In this document: piece after piece, positions 1 through 4,704 of the stretch
How positions within the stretch are numbered: position 1 is the stretch's first letter
How the letters are laid out: each line of letters opens with the position of its first letter
DNA from: an uncultured Erysipelotrichaceae bacterium
GTDB lineage: Bacteria > Bacillota_I > Bacilli_A > Erysipelotrichales > Erysipelotrichaceae
NCBI GenBank assembly: GCA_902803275.1
Contig: CADCPE010000273.1
Coordinates: forward strand, 1 to 5,187
Length of the DNA stretch: 5,187 nt
Reading direction: 5' to 3'
Program-made: the position numbers and the translations under genes
Notes under the pieces: generated by a model
Seen by the model: only the letters and a program-made list of their open reading frames with translations
The model's database searches: none
Told to the model about the DNA's origin: nothing

Positions 1-36
1 AAAAAGAAAACAGCTTTACGCTGTTTCTCTTTTTTA
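1..36 (+). terminator. Intrinsic terminator of an upstream gene
   Basis: A 7-bp perfect stem (AAACAGC at 8-14, GCTGTTT at 20-26) encloses the 5-nt loop TTTAC and is followed by a T-rich tract at 27-35 that ends in six T. The opposite side is A-rich, so it could also work on the minus strand. It sits 150 nt before the first gene of the window, so it most likely ends a transcript that begins outside and insulates the metallohydrolase promoter. Confidence 0.75.
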
Positions 37-123
37 TAAGGGGGAAATAAATATATGATAACTAACAATTTATATAAGGGCTATCTTTTCCTTACAGCTA
101 AATAATAATAAAAAGGTTTCAGT

Positions 124-154
124 AAATTATGTTTCAATTATGGAAAATTATGTT
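124..154. repeat. Direct repeat upstream of the MBL gene, possible operator
   Basis: The 10-mer AAATTATGTT occurs at 124-133 and again at 145-154, with starts 21 bp apart (about two helical turns). A shorter repeat, GTTTCA, is at 116-121 and 131-136, and the palindrome TTTCGAAA is at 157-164. The 10-mer copies lie 18 to 48 bp before the proposed -10 box, where an activator or overlapping repressor would bind. The DNA here is very AT-rich, so chance is a real alternative. No regulator is named. Confidence 0.35.
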
Positions 155-171
155 AATTTCGAAACTTAAGA

Positions 172-186
172 TACAATAAACTCATA
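172..186 (+). promoter_or_regulatory. Probable -10 element of the MBL gene, near-leaderless start
   Basis: TACAAT at 172-177 matches the sigma-A -10 consensus at five of six positions and ends 9 nt before the ATG at 187. A start point 6 to 9 nt downstream would leave a leader of 0 to 3 nt. No Shine-Dalgarno sequence is present. No good -35 is seen at 16-18 bp spacing (TATGTT at 149-154 is poor), so an activator at the repeats just upstream is possible. Confidence 0.45.
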
Positions 187-981
187 ATGAAACTCACAGT
201 TCTGGAAGACAATAATACCTATATCGATATGTATTACCTCGGTGAACCGGCCGTCAGTTATTTCATTGAAGACGGCGGCACCAGCATCCTTTTTGATACC
301 GGCTATTCAGATGCCTATATCGCAAATGCCAGAACTTTAGGCATTGATCTAGACAGTATAGACAGGATCGTTCTTTCGCACGGACATAACGATCACAGCG
401 GCGGACTAAGATATCTTGATAAGCACGGCATCAAGCTCATAACGCATCCTGATACCTTCAACTATAAGTTCCATGAAGGCCTTGATATAAGTTCACCTTT
501 GAATATGGACGATGTATCGAGAATCTATGATCTGAACCTCAGCAAGGAACCCGTTCAGATCTCTGACAACATCTTCTTCTTGGGTGAAATACCGGTTTTC
601 TTTGATTTTGAAAAAAGGTATGCACTGGGCAAGACCAGAAAAGACAATCAAATGATCGATGATTATCTCTATGACGATTCGGCGATCGTTTACCGATCTG
701 ATAAGGGCCTGTTTATGATAAGCGGCTGTTCCCACAGCGGTATCTGCAACATCATGGAATATGCCAAGAAAGTGTGCAATGACGAAAGGATCTACGGGGT
801 CATCGGCGGCTATCATCTGTTCAATGTCGATGAAAGGCTTAGAAAAACCATCCGGTATTTCAAGAACAACAAGGTTGAACTGATCTATCCGTGCCATTGC
901 GTTTCACTGGCTGCAAAGATCGAAATGGGCAAGGCTCTTGATATAAAGGAAGTCGGAGTCGGACTTGTCCTGGACATTTAA
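187..981 (+). CDS. MBL-fold metallo-hydrolase (COG1237-like)
   Basis: A 264-residue metallo-beta-lactamase-fold protein without signal peptide or membrane segment, so probably cytoplasmic. The metal-site landmarks appear in order: FDTG (Asp37), the HxHxDH motif within SHGHNDHSGG (His65, His67, Asp69, His70), His183 in SGCSHSGI, and two late histidines in GGYH (His210) and YPCHC (His237). This pattern and length fit the COG1237 branch, whose archaeal members include enzymes named for a dihydropterin-ribofuranosyl-aminobenzene phosphate synthase step. That pathway is not expected here, so the substrate is unknown. The ATG at 187 has no ribosome site but follows a -10-like box closely. The gene is convergent with the membrane protein gene, with 9 bp between stop codons. 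The fold assignment is secure and the substrate is not. Confidence 0.9.
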   Translation: MKLTVLEDNNTYIDMYYLGEPAVSYFIEDGGTSILFDTGYSDAYIANARTLGIDLDSIDRIVLSHGHNDHSGGLRYLDKHGIKLITHPDTFNYKFHEGLDISSPLNMDDVSRIYDLNLSKEPVQISDNIFFLGEIPVFFDFEKRYALGKTRKDNQMIDDYLYDDSAIVYRSDKGLFMISGCSHSGICNIMEYAKKVCNDERIYGVIGGYHLFNVDERLRKTIRYFKNNKVELIYPCHCVSLAAKIEMGKALDIKEVGVGLVLDI

Positions 982-1001
982 AAAGCAGGACTATTCCTGC
1001 T
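979..1001 (-). terminator. Intrinsic terminator of the thioesterase/membrane-protein operon
   Basis: Read on the minus strand, a perfect 7-bp stem (AGCAGGA / TCCTGCT, positions 1001-995 and 990-984) encloses the 4-nt loop ATAG and runs into five T (984-980). The TAG stop of the membrane protein gene (993-991) lies in the loop, so its last sense codons form the left arm. The T tract reaches the stop codon of the convergent MBL gene. The plus strand has the same hairpin but only a moderately T-rich sequence after it. Confidence 0.75.
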
Positions 1002-1422
1002 CCTGTTCTGTGGTTTCGCCTTCTTCGCTCTGCTTGTTCAGCAGGCTCTGTCTCATGAACTCGTTCTCTTTCCTGGCCTGTTCAGCTTCGGCTCTTGCCT
1101 CGTCAGCTTCTTTTCTCAGCTGGCGGTTGAGTTCTTCAGATTCCCTTCTTTCTTCCTTCAGAGCTTCTCTTTTTTCTCTTTCCACTCTTCTGACGACACT
1201 GCCGATCTTAAAGTAGATGATCAGCAGCACCATACCTGCGAAGATCACCAGGATCGAGATGCCCATCCTTTTTAAAACGTTGATCGAACCTTTGACGATC
1301 GAATTGGAGACCAGCACTTCCAGCAGCTGCTTGTTGCGGAAATACTGCCACGCCAGCGAGCCGCTTCCGCCTAATATCGTAACAACGGATAAAAATCCCA
1401 AAATTTTCTTAAGTATTTTCAT
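991..1422 (-). CDS. Small two-helix membrane protein with C-terminal coiled coil
   Basis: A 143-residue protein that I do not recognise. Residues 5-26 are hydrophobic after a short basic start (MKILKK) and could be a membrane helix or an uncleaved signal anchor. Residues 53-72 form a clear second helix (ISILVIFAGMVLLIIYF). From about residue 77 to 130 the chain is almost entirely charged (Glu, Arg, Lys, Ala) with heptad-like spacing, suggesting a helical coiled coil, followed by an acidic tail (EEGETTEQEQE). With two helices, both ends would lie on the same side, probably the cytoplasm. A GAGGTG ribosome site (1433-1428) lies 5 nt before the ATG. It follows the thioesterase gene by 18 nt, so the two are likely co-transcribed. 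It may scaffold or anchor something at the membrane, but no function can be assigned. Confidence 0.75.
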   Translation of the reverse strand: MKILKKILGFLSVVTILGGSGSLAWQYFRNKQLLEVLVSNSIVKGSINVLKRMGISILVIFAGMVLLIIYFKIGSVVRRVEREKREALKEERRESEELNRQLRKEADEARAEAEQARKENEFMRQSLLNKQSEEGETTEQEQE

Positions 1423-1440
1423 AACTTCACCTCATCATTT

Positions 1441-1833
1441 CTATTTTATATCAATTTTCTGTGTATTGAACAATGTGAATTGTGCTTTGGCTATCAGTTC
1501 ATCTTTCTGATTTGTGATCCTGACATCGCATACATCACTGCTTGTGCCGCTGTGAAGAACCTCGGCCAGGATCGTGAGTTCATCGTTTAATCTAGCGGGT
1601 TTAAGATAGTTTATGTTTGCCTGCTGGGTAACCACATAATAGCCCAGGCAATATCCCAGCAATCCGCACAGTGTATCACAAATAGTAAACAGATAGCCGC
1701 CATGGGCAAGACCGTAAGGGTTTGTATCTGTTTCATTCACCCTGATCCTTATCTCGGCGTGCTTTTCGCTGCTTGAGATCAGCCTGCAGTCCTTGAATTC
1801 CATGGTGTGATTGAACACTTCATCAAAAGTCAT
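1441..1833 (-). CDS. PaaI-family hotdog-fold thioesterase
   Basis: A 130-residue single-domain hotdog protein, a usual length for PaaI/YdiI-type acyl-CoA thioesterases. The signature is NPYGLAHGGYLFTICDT: Asn38, His44, Gly45 and Gly46 are the active-site loop, and Asp53 on the following helix is the expected catalytic acid. The motif QANINYLKPA (71-80) is the typical second strand. Such proteins work as tetramers or dimers in the cytosol and cleave acyl- or aryl-CoA; the substrate cannot be read from sequence. The frame stays open to 1947, but the ATG at 1833 is chosen because AAGGAG lies 7 nt upstream, a -10 box lies just before that, and PaaI homology begins near it. It is the first gene of a two-gene operon with the membrane protein. 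Confidence 0.88.
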   Translation of the reverse strand: MTFDEVFNHTMEFKDCRLISSSEKHAEIRIRVNETDTNPYGLAHGGYLFTICDTLCGLLGYCLGYYVVTQQANINYLKPARLNDELTILAEVLHSGTSSDVCDVRITNQKDELIAKAQFTLFNTQKIDIK

Positions 1834-1840
1834 CAAACAT

Positions 1841-1846
1841 CTCCTT
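1841..1846 (-). promoter_or_regulatory. Ribosome binding site that fixes the thioesterase start
   Basis: On the minus strand AAGGAG lies 7 nt before the ATG at 1833. It selects this codon over the upstream in-frame ATG codons at 1947 and 1860. It also shows that this organism does use Shine-Dalgarno initiation, in contrast with the four plus- and minus-strand genes here that have none. Confidence 0.8.
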
Positions 1847-1858
1847 TTTATCTTTTCC

Positions 1859-1864
1859 ATTATA
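1859..1864 (-). promoter_or_regulatory. Probable -10 box of the thioesterase operon
   Basis: On the minus strand a perfect TATAAT (1864-1859) lies 25 nt before the ATG, leaving room for a leader of about 18 nt that contains the AAGGAG site. The region 17 bp upstream reads CCGAAA (1887-1882), a poor -35. It abuts the -10 box of the divergent glycosyltransferase gene at 1888-1893, so the two promoters overlap back to back. Confidence 0.55.
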
Positions 1865-1887
1865 TATCGGGAAAAATTCTTTTTCGG

Positions 1888-1899
1888 TATAATACTCTT
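1888..1899 (+). promoter_or_regulatory. -10 box of the glycosyltransferase gene, predicted leaderless start
   Basis: A perfect TATAAT at 1888-1893 ends exactly 6 nt before the ATG at 1900. Normal start-site choice (6-8 nt after the -10) would put the first mRNA base at or within the start codon. The six bases between (ACTCTT) carry no ribosome site. No recognisable -35 is found at 16-18 bp; the expected place (about 1865-1870) abuts the -10 of the divergent thioesterase operon. Confidence 0.6.
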
Positions 1900-2982
1900 A
1901 TGAAGAAAGTTCTTATCCTTACTTCCATCAAGACCGGTTCCGGTCACAAATCCTCATCCAATGCGATAGAGAAAAAACTGAAAGATGCCGGCTACGAGAC
2001 CAGGCAGCTCGATGTTTTTCCGCTCATGGGCAAAAGAGGTGACTTTATTGAGAACATCTATATCCCGATCACCACAAGAGCGCCTTATGTCTACTATTCG
2101 GCTGAAAGGTTTTCGGAACATTTTCCTGATATCGTACATCGCACCATGTATGAACAGGTCAAGGCTGGTCTTCTGGAAGAGATAAGGAACTATCAGCCGG
2201 ATCTGATAATCTCTGTTCAGTGCATGTTTACAAAAGCAGTCTCAAGGCTCATCAAAAGATACAGACTGAACATTCCTTTCTATATCGGCGTTATCGATCT
2301 GATCAAGCCTCCCGCAGTCTGGATGGACAAGGACGCAGACATCACCTTCGTGCCAACAGACGTCATAAGAGACGACTACATCATGAAGGGCTTTGACCCA
2401 AGAAGGGTCCTGACTTCAGGATTCCCGGTCAGAGACGACATCATCGTATTGAATAAGCCGAAGACCGTTGATTCAAAGGTCAATATCCTGATGGTCAACA
2501 CTTCAACAGACCTTAAGAAGAACATCAAATTTGTCAAAGAAGTCTCAAGGCTGGACAATGTATCGATCAAGTTCATCTGCGGTCTGGACAAGCGGCTTTA
2601 TCAGACGCTGATGCAGATGCAGGAAAAAGGCGATCTTTCTAAGAACGTGCAGATCTATGAGTTCGTCATGAACATGAATGATTTTCTGGCTCAGAGCCAT
2701 ATCATCCTGACCAAGGCCGGACCTAACGTCATAACCGAAGCGGTACGCAGCGGTACAGCCATCGTCATCACCGGTCATATCAAAGGCCAGGAAAACTATA
2801 ACTATCAGTTCGTCACCAGCAACGGCTATGGGCTCAAGTGTGAGGATCCGGATCAGATCTACGGAGTCCTTTTCGATTTCATCTATGCCCATAAAATAAA
2901 AGTGTGTCTGGACAGGATCGTCAGACACAGGATCAGCAACGGGGCCGAGTATATAGCCGACTACGTCAGTCAGCACATCTAG
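1900..2982 (+). CDS. MGDG-synthase/UgtP-like diacylglycerol glycosyltransferase
   Basis: A 360-residue GT-B fold glycosyltransferase of family GT28. The N-terminal MGDG-synthase domain has the TGSGH loop (residues 12-16) and covers about 10-180, ending with the TSGFPVRDD segment. The C-terminal nucleotide-sugar domain contains TKAGPNVITEA (271-281, Glu280) and GQENYN (296-301). The TKAGP form resembles plant MGDG synthases as I recall them. Relatives transfer glucose or galactose from UDP-sugar to diacylglycerol at the inner membrane face, making glycolipids and lipoteichoic-acid anchors. There are no membrane helices, so it is probably peripheral. In the usual TDxxxH region the sequence is IDLIKPP (132-138), lacking the His seen in many relatives, so donor or acceptor may differ. 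The frame is open to 1807, but the ATG at 1900 is chosen because the family begins with this strand and a TATAAT precedes it. The stop overlaps the convergent reductase gene. Confidence 0.87.
   Translation: MKKVLILTSIKTGSGHKSSSNAIEKKLKDAGYETRQLDVFPLMGKRGDFIENIYIPITTRAPYVYYSAERFSEHFPDIVHRTMYEQVKAGLLEEIRNYQPDLIISVQCMFTKAVSRLIKRYRLNIPFYIGVIDLIKPPAVWMDKDADITFVPTDVIRDDYIMKGFDPRRVLTSGFPVRDDIIVLNKPKTVDSKVNILMVNTSTDLKKNIKFVKEVSRLDNVSIKFICGLDKRLYQTLMQMQEKGDLSKNVQIYEFVMNMNDFLAQSHIILTKAGPNVITEAVRSGTAIVITGHIKGQENYNYQFVTSNGYGLKCEDPDQIYGVLFDFIYAHKIKVCLDRIVRHRISNGAEYIADYVSQHI
2891..2929 (-). terminator. Terminator of the fRMsr gene, embedded in the glycosyltransferase gene
   Basis: Read on the minus strand, an 8-bp perfect stem (TGTGTCTG at 2929-2922, CAGACACA at 2910-2903) with an 11-nt loop is followed by CTTTTATTTTAT (2902-2891). 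It begins about 50 nt after the fRMsr stop codon. It lies wholly inside the glycosyltransferase coding sequence, in codons for residues 332-344. The U tract is interrupted by C and A and the loop is long, so the efficiency is uncertain. Confidence 0.6.
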
Positions 2983-3428
2983 TCCCAGTTGATAAGATCT
3001 TCCAATACTTTAGCAAACGCAACCAGACCGTCACGGTCTTTTTTTTCAAAACGGCCGGTGAGCGGTGAATCGATATCCAAAAGCGCCACGACCTTTCCAT
3101 CACGATGTAATGGTATGACGATCTCCGAATTTGAAGCCGCATCACAGGCAATATGTCCCGGGAACTGATGAACATCTTCAACTACTATTACCTCATCTTT
3201 CTCATATGCAGTTCCACAGACACCTTTGCCTTTTTCGATATTCACACAGGCGATCTTGCCTTGAAATGGTCCCAGCTGTAAAGCATCGTTTTTTACCAGA
3301 TAAAATCCCACCCAGTTGATGTTTTCCAGATTTTCATTCAGTAAAGCACTGGCGTTGGATAATAACGGTATGTAGTCATTAGAAGCTTCTGCTAAAGCTC
3401 TTATCTGTACAGTCATTCTAATAAACAT
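2979..3428 (-). CDS. msrC: Free methionine-(R)-sulfoxide reductase, GAF domain (fRMsr)
   Basis: A 149-residue single GAF-domain enzyme that reduces free L-methionine-(R)-sulfoxide in the cytosol, recycled by thioredoxin. The family segments NWVGFYL (38-44), LGPFQG (52-57), CVNI and GKGVCGTA are all present. Cysteines fall at 61, 71 and 95, spacing 10 and 24. This matches, as I recall, the E. coli Cys84, Cys94 and Cys118, and Glu102, Asp118 and Asp120 fall where its substrate-binding acids Glu125, Asp141 and Asp143 do. The catalytic set is therefore intact. The frame is open to 3479, but I choose the ATG at 3428 because TATAAT ends 6 nt before it. The ATG at 3416 is an alternative, and neither has a ribosome site. 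The stop overlaps the glycosyltransferase stop by 4 bp. It is divergent from msrA, with 77 bp between start codons. Confidence 0.9.
   Translation of the reverse strand: MFIRMTVQIRALAEASNDYIPLLSNASALLNENLENINWVGFYLVKNDALQLGPFQGKIACVNIEKGKGVCGTAYEKDEVIVVEDVHQFPGHIACDAASNSEIVIPLHRDGKVVALLDIDSPLTGRFEKKDRDGLVAFAKVLEDLINWD
3025..3046 (+). terminator. Strong terminator of the glycosyltransferase gene, embedded in the fRMsr gene
   Basis: AGACCG (3025-3030) pairs perfectly with CGGTCT (3034-3039) around a 3-nt TCA loop, followed by seven more T (3040-3046). This is a textbook Rho-independent terminator, 43 nt past the glycosyltransferase stop. It lies inside the antisense coding sequence of fRMsr, where it encodes residues Glu128-Leu135 (EKKDRDGL). 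The A8 run gives two Lys codons and the palindrome gives Asp-Arg-Asp-Gly. Confidence 0.85.
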
Positions 3429-3434
3429 ATCTAA

Positions 3435-3461
3435 ATTATATATGGATTTTAACTTTGTAAA
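3435..3461 (-). promoter_or_regulatory. Promoter of the fRMsr gene, predicted leaderless start
   Basis: On the minus strand a perfect TATAAT (3440-3435) ends exactly 6 nt before the ATG at 3428. TTTACA (3461-3456) is a five-of-six -35 match, at a short 15-bp spacing. The six bases TTAGAT between box and ATG hold no ribosome site. This is the best -35/-10 pair in the window and supports choosing the start at 3428 over 3479 or 3416. Confidence 0.65.
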
Positions 3462-3493
3462 GTATGAAAACGCACACATTTTATTTTCTGTAG

Positions 3494-3505
3494 TATTATG
3501 GATCT
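3494..3505 (+). promoter_or_regulatory. -10 box of msrA, predicted leaderless start
   Basis: TATTAT at 3494-3499 (five of six) ends exactly 6 nt before the msrA ATG at 3506. The GGA at 3500-3502 is only 3 nt from the ATG, too close for a normal ribosome site. No convincing -35 is seen near 3471-3476. The divergent fRMsr -35 ends at 3461, so the two promoters lie back to back in 77 bp. Confidence 0.5.
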
Positions 3506-4012
3506 ATGAAAAAAATATATCTGGCAGGTGGCTGCTTCTGGGGTGTTGAACACTTCCTCTCTTTGATCGAAGGCGTGAAAGAAACGACCGTCGGCTACGC
3601 TAACAGCGATATCGAATCTCCGTCCTATGAAGACCTGAAAGCTCATCGCTCCCTGGCCAGCGAAACTGTTGAAGTCGTCTATGATGAAAAGACCATTTCC
3701 TTAAAGGAGATCCTGGATCTGTTTTTCATGATTATCGATCCGACCATCCTTGACCAGCAGGGCCATGATGTAGGCCATCAGTATCGTACCGGTATCTACT
3801 ATGTCGATAAGGAAGATGAAGGCATAATAAAAGAGAGTCTCGATGAACTCTCTAAACGATATGATAAGCCGATCGTCACGGAACTTCTTCCTTTAGCCAA
3901 TTTCACGGTCGGTGAAGAATATCACCAGGATTATCTGATCAAGAATCCTCAAGGCTATTGTCATGTCGACAAGAAGATGTTCGACATTGCCAGAAACTAT
4001 AAAAAAGTCTAA
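3506..4012 (+). CDS. msrA: Peptide methionine-(S)-sulfoxide reductase MsrA
   Basis: A complete 168-residue MsrA, which reduces the S epimer of methionine sulfoxide in proteins and as free amino acid, with thioredoxin as reductant. The active-site GCFWG is at residues 9-13 with catalytic Cys10. GYANSDIESPSYED (30-43) and ETVEVVYD (53-60) match the family. DQQGHDVGHQYRTGIYY (83-99) is the conserved central motif, with GH in place of the more usual GN and GT pairs. NPQGYCHV (147-154) carries the resolving Cys152. There is no signal peptide, so it is cytosolic, and no fused MsrB domain. It is divergent from the fRMsr gene, which covers the other epimer of free Met-SO. The start lacks a ribosome site and sits 6 nt after a -10 box. 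The stop codon overlaps that of the convergent gene by 4 bp. Confidence 0.96.
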   Translation: MKKIYLAGGCFWGVEHFLSLIEGVKETTVGYANSDIESPSYEDLKAHRSLASETVEVVYDEKTISLKEILDLFFMIIDPTILDQQGHDVGHQYRTGIYYVDKEDEGIIKESLDELSKRYDKPIVTELLPLANFTVGEEYHQDYLIKNPQGYCHVDKKMFDIARNYKKV

Positions 4013-4704
4013 CCAAGAAACTTCTTAAGATCATTCCTTGATGCTTCAGGATTGATCTTTTTTAATTGTCTTAAAAGACGTTCATATGATTCTTCCGGTC
4101 TCCGCTTATAACATTTATCCGCAAACTTCTTGCCATAATATTCTTCCGGTGTTGAATAGCGGGAGATGCCCCAGCCATAGAAGTTGCCGTTTTTATCAGT
4201 CTCATATTCAAAATCGATGATCAGGACATAACCCTTCATCTGCAGATTCGTGATCGAAGTATCAAAACCTTTACGAGGTTCCCAGGTGTCTTTACCTTTT
4301 TCTCTTGGCTTTACATATCCGCCGATCGCCTTGGCGGTCTTGGACAGGATCGAATGTTTTGAAGCGACTATATTGTAGAGGAATTCGTCATTGTAGTTGA
4401 CGAGCCCGTCAGATACCCTTGCTTCAAAGTCATAGCCGTCTCTGCGGTAATTCGCAAAATCGTAAAACCACTTCTTGGAAATGAAACAGGCCTTCTTCTC
4501 AAAGAACTTGCCATAGGCGCATCTGGTCTCCTGAATGACCGGACCCTTCCATTCCCAGATCCCCGGACTTACATCAAAATAGACTTTGGGATCGCAGTTT
4601 TCTTCGATCGAAAAGCCTTTGATGGAATTTGAAAAGAATGGCAGGATGCCATACTCTTCAATTGCGTTGATCATGTCTTCTTTAGATCTTATATAGATAT
4701 CCAT
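4009..4704 (-). CDS. AlkZ-related-type protein of unknown function
   Basis: A 231-residue soluble protein. It resembles a Bacillota family that I recall as annotated AlkZ-related; the marks are an N-terminal LPFF segment (21-24), WEWKGPVI (50-57), CAYGKFF (62-68), FANYRRDGYDFEAR (83-96), GFDTSITNLQMKGYV (146-160) and GWGISRYSTPEEYYG (177-191). The last two blocks resemble the winged-helix end of HTH_42/AlkZ (YcaQ) DNA glycosylases, where a conserved RG is followed by a YDLPERV-like turn. The QxQ motif used by AlkZ to unhook crosslinks is not visible near the N terminus, so I would not call this an active glycosylase. The ATG directly follows the degV stop (TAG then ATG), without a ribosome site, so translation is probably coupled. 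The stop overlaps msrA by 4 bp. The gene is real; its function is uncertain. Confidence 0.7.
   Translation of the reverse strand: MDIYIRSKEDMINAIEEYGILPFFSNSIKGFSIEENCDPKVYFDVSPGIWEWKGPVIQETRCAYGKFFEKKACFISKKWFYDFANYRRDGYDFEARVSDGLVNYNDEFLYNIVASKHSILSKTAKAIGGYVKPREKGKDTWEPRKGFDTSITNLQMKGYVLIIDFEYETDKNGNFYGWGISRYSTPEEYYGKKFADKCYKRRPEESYERLLRQLKKINPEASRNDLKKFLG
4027..4063 (+). terminator. Terminator of msrA, embedded in the AlkZ-related gene
   Basis: AAGATCATTCC (4027-4037) pairs with GGATTGATCTT (4049-4059) over 11 positions with one T-T mismatch; inside, TGA and TCA can add three pairs with one bulged T, leaving a TGCT loop. The right arm runs into T (4058-4063, six T counting those paired). 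It starts 15 nt after the msrA stop. On the other strand it encodes residues 215-227 of the AlkZ-related protein. Confidence 0.75.

Noticed and set aside
55..105. Possible 16-codon ORF (ATG at 55, TAA at 103-105) with AAGGGGG at 38-44
   Set aside because: The spacing of 10 nt is long, the peptide has no recognisable character, and it directly follows a terminator in AT-rich DNA where short ORFs are expected by chance. Not supported as a gene.
1160..1175. AGAG-CTT-CTCT followed by five T, a possible plus-strand terminator for the MBL gene
   Set aside because: The stem has only 4 bp and lies about 180 nt past the stop within a pyrimidine-rich antisense of a coiled-coil gene. Low complexity explains it better.
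965..1510. Plus-strand open frames with Ser- and Leu-rich translations opposite the membrane protein and thioesterase genes
   Set aside because: They are antisense shadows of Glu/Lys/Arg-rich coding sequence, have no ribosome site, and show no family resemblance.
1807..1899. N-terminal extension of the glycosyltransferase frame to an ATG at 1807
   Set aside because: It would cover the TATAAT box and overlap the thioesterase start, and the GT28 fold begins at MKKVLILTS (ATG at 1900).
1834..1947. N-terminal extension of the thioesterase frame to an ATG at 1947
   Set aside because: It would run through both divergent promoters and into the glycosyltransferase coding sequence. The added residues do not resemble the hotdog family, and AAGGAG marks the ATG at 1833.
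3429..3479. Upstream ATG at 3479 for the fRMsr gene
   Set aside because: The added 17 residues are translated from the -35/-10 region and have no family match.
3963..3987. 7-bp inverted repeat ATGTCGA / TCGACAT with an 11-nt loop near the msrA 3' end
   Set aside because: It is on the right side to be a minus-strand terminator for the AlkZ-related gene, but no T-rich tract follows on either strand. It may be only a coding coincidence.
4001..4019. T6 run on the minus strand just after the AlkZ-related stop
   Set aside because: Only weak 4-bp stems can form just before it, so a terminator call is not justified.
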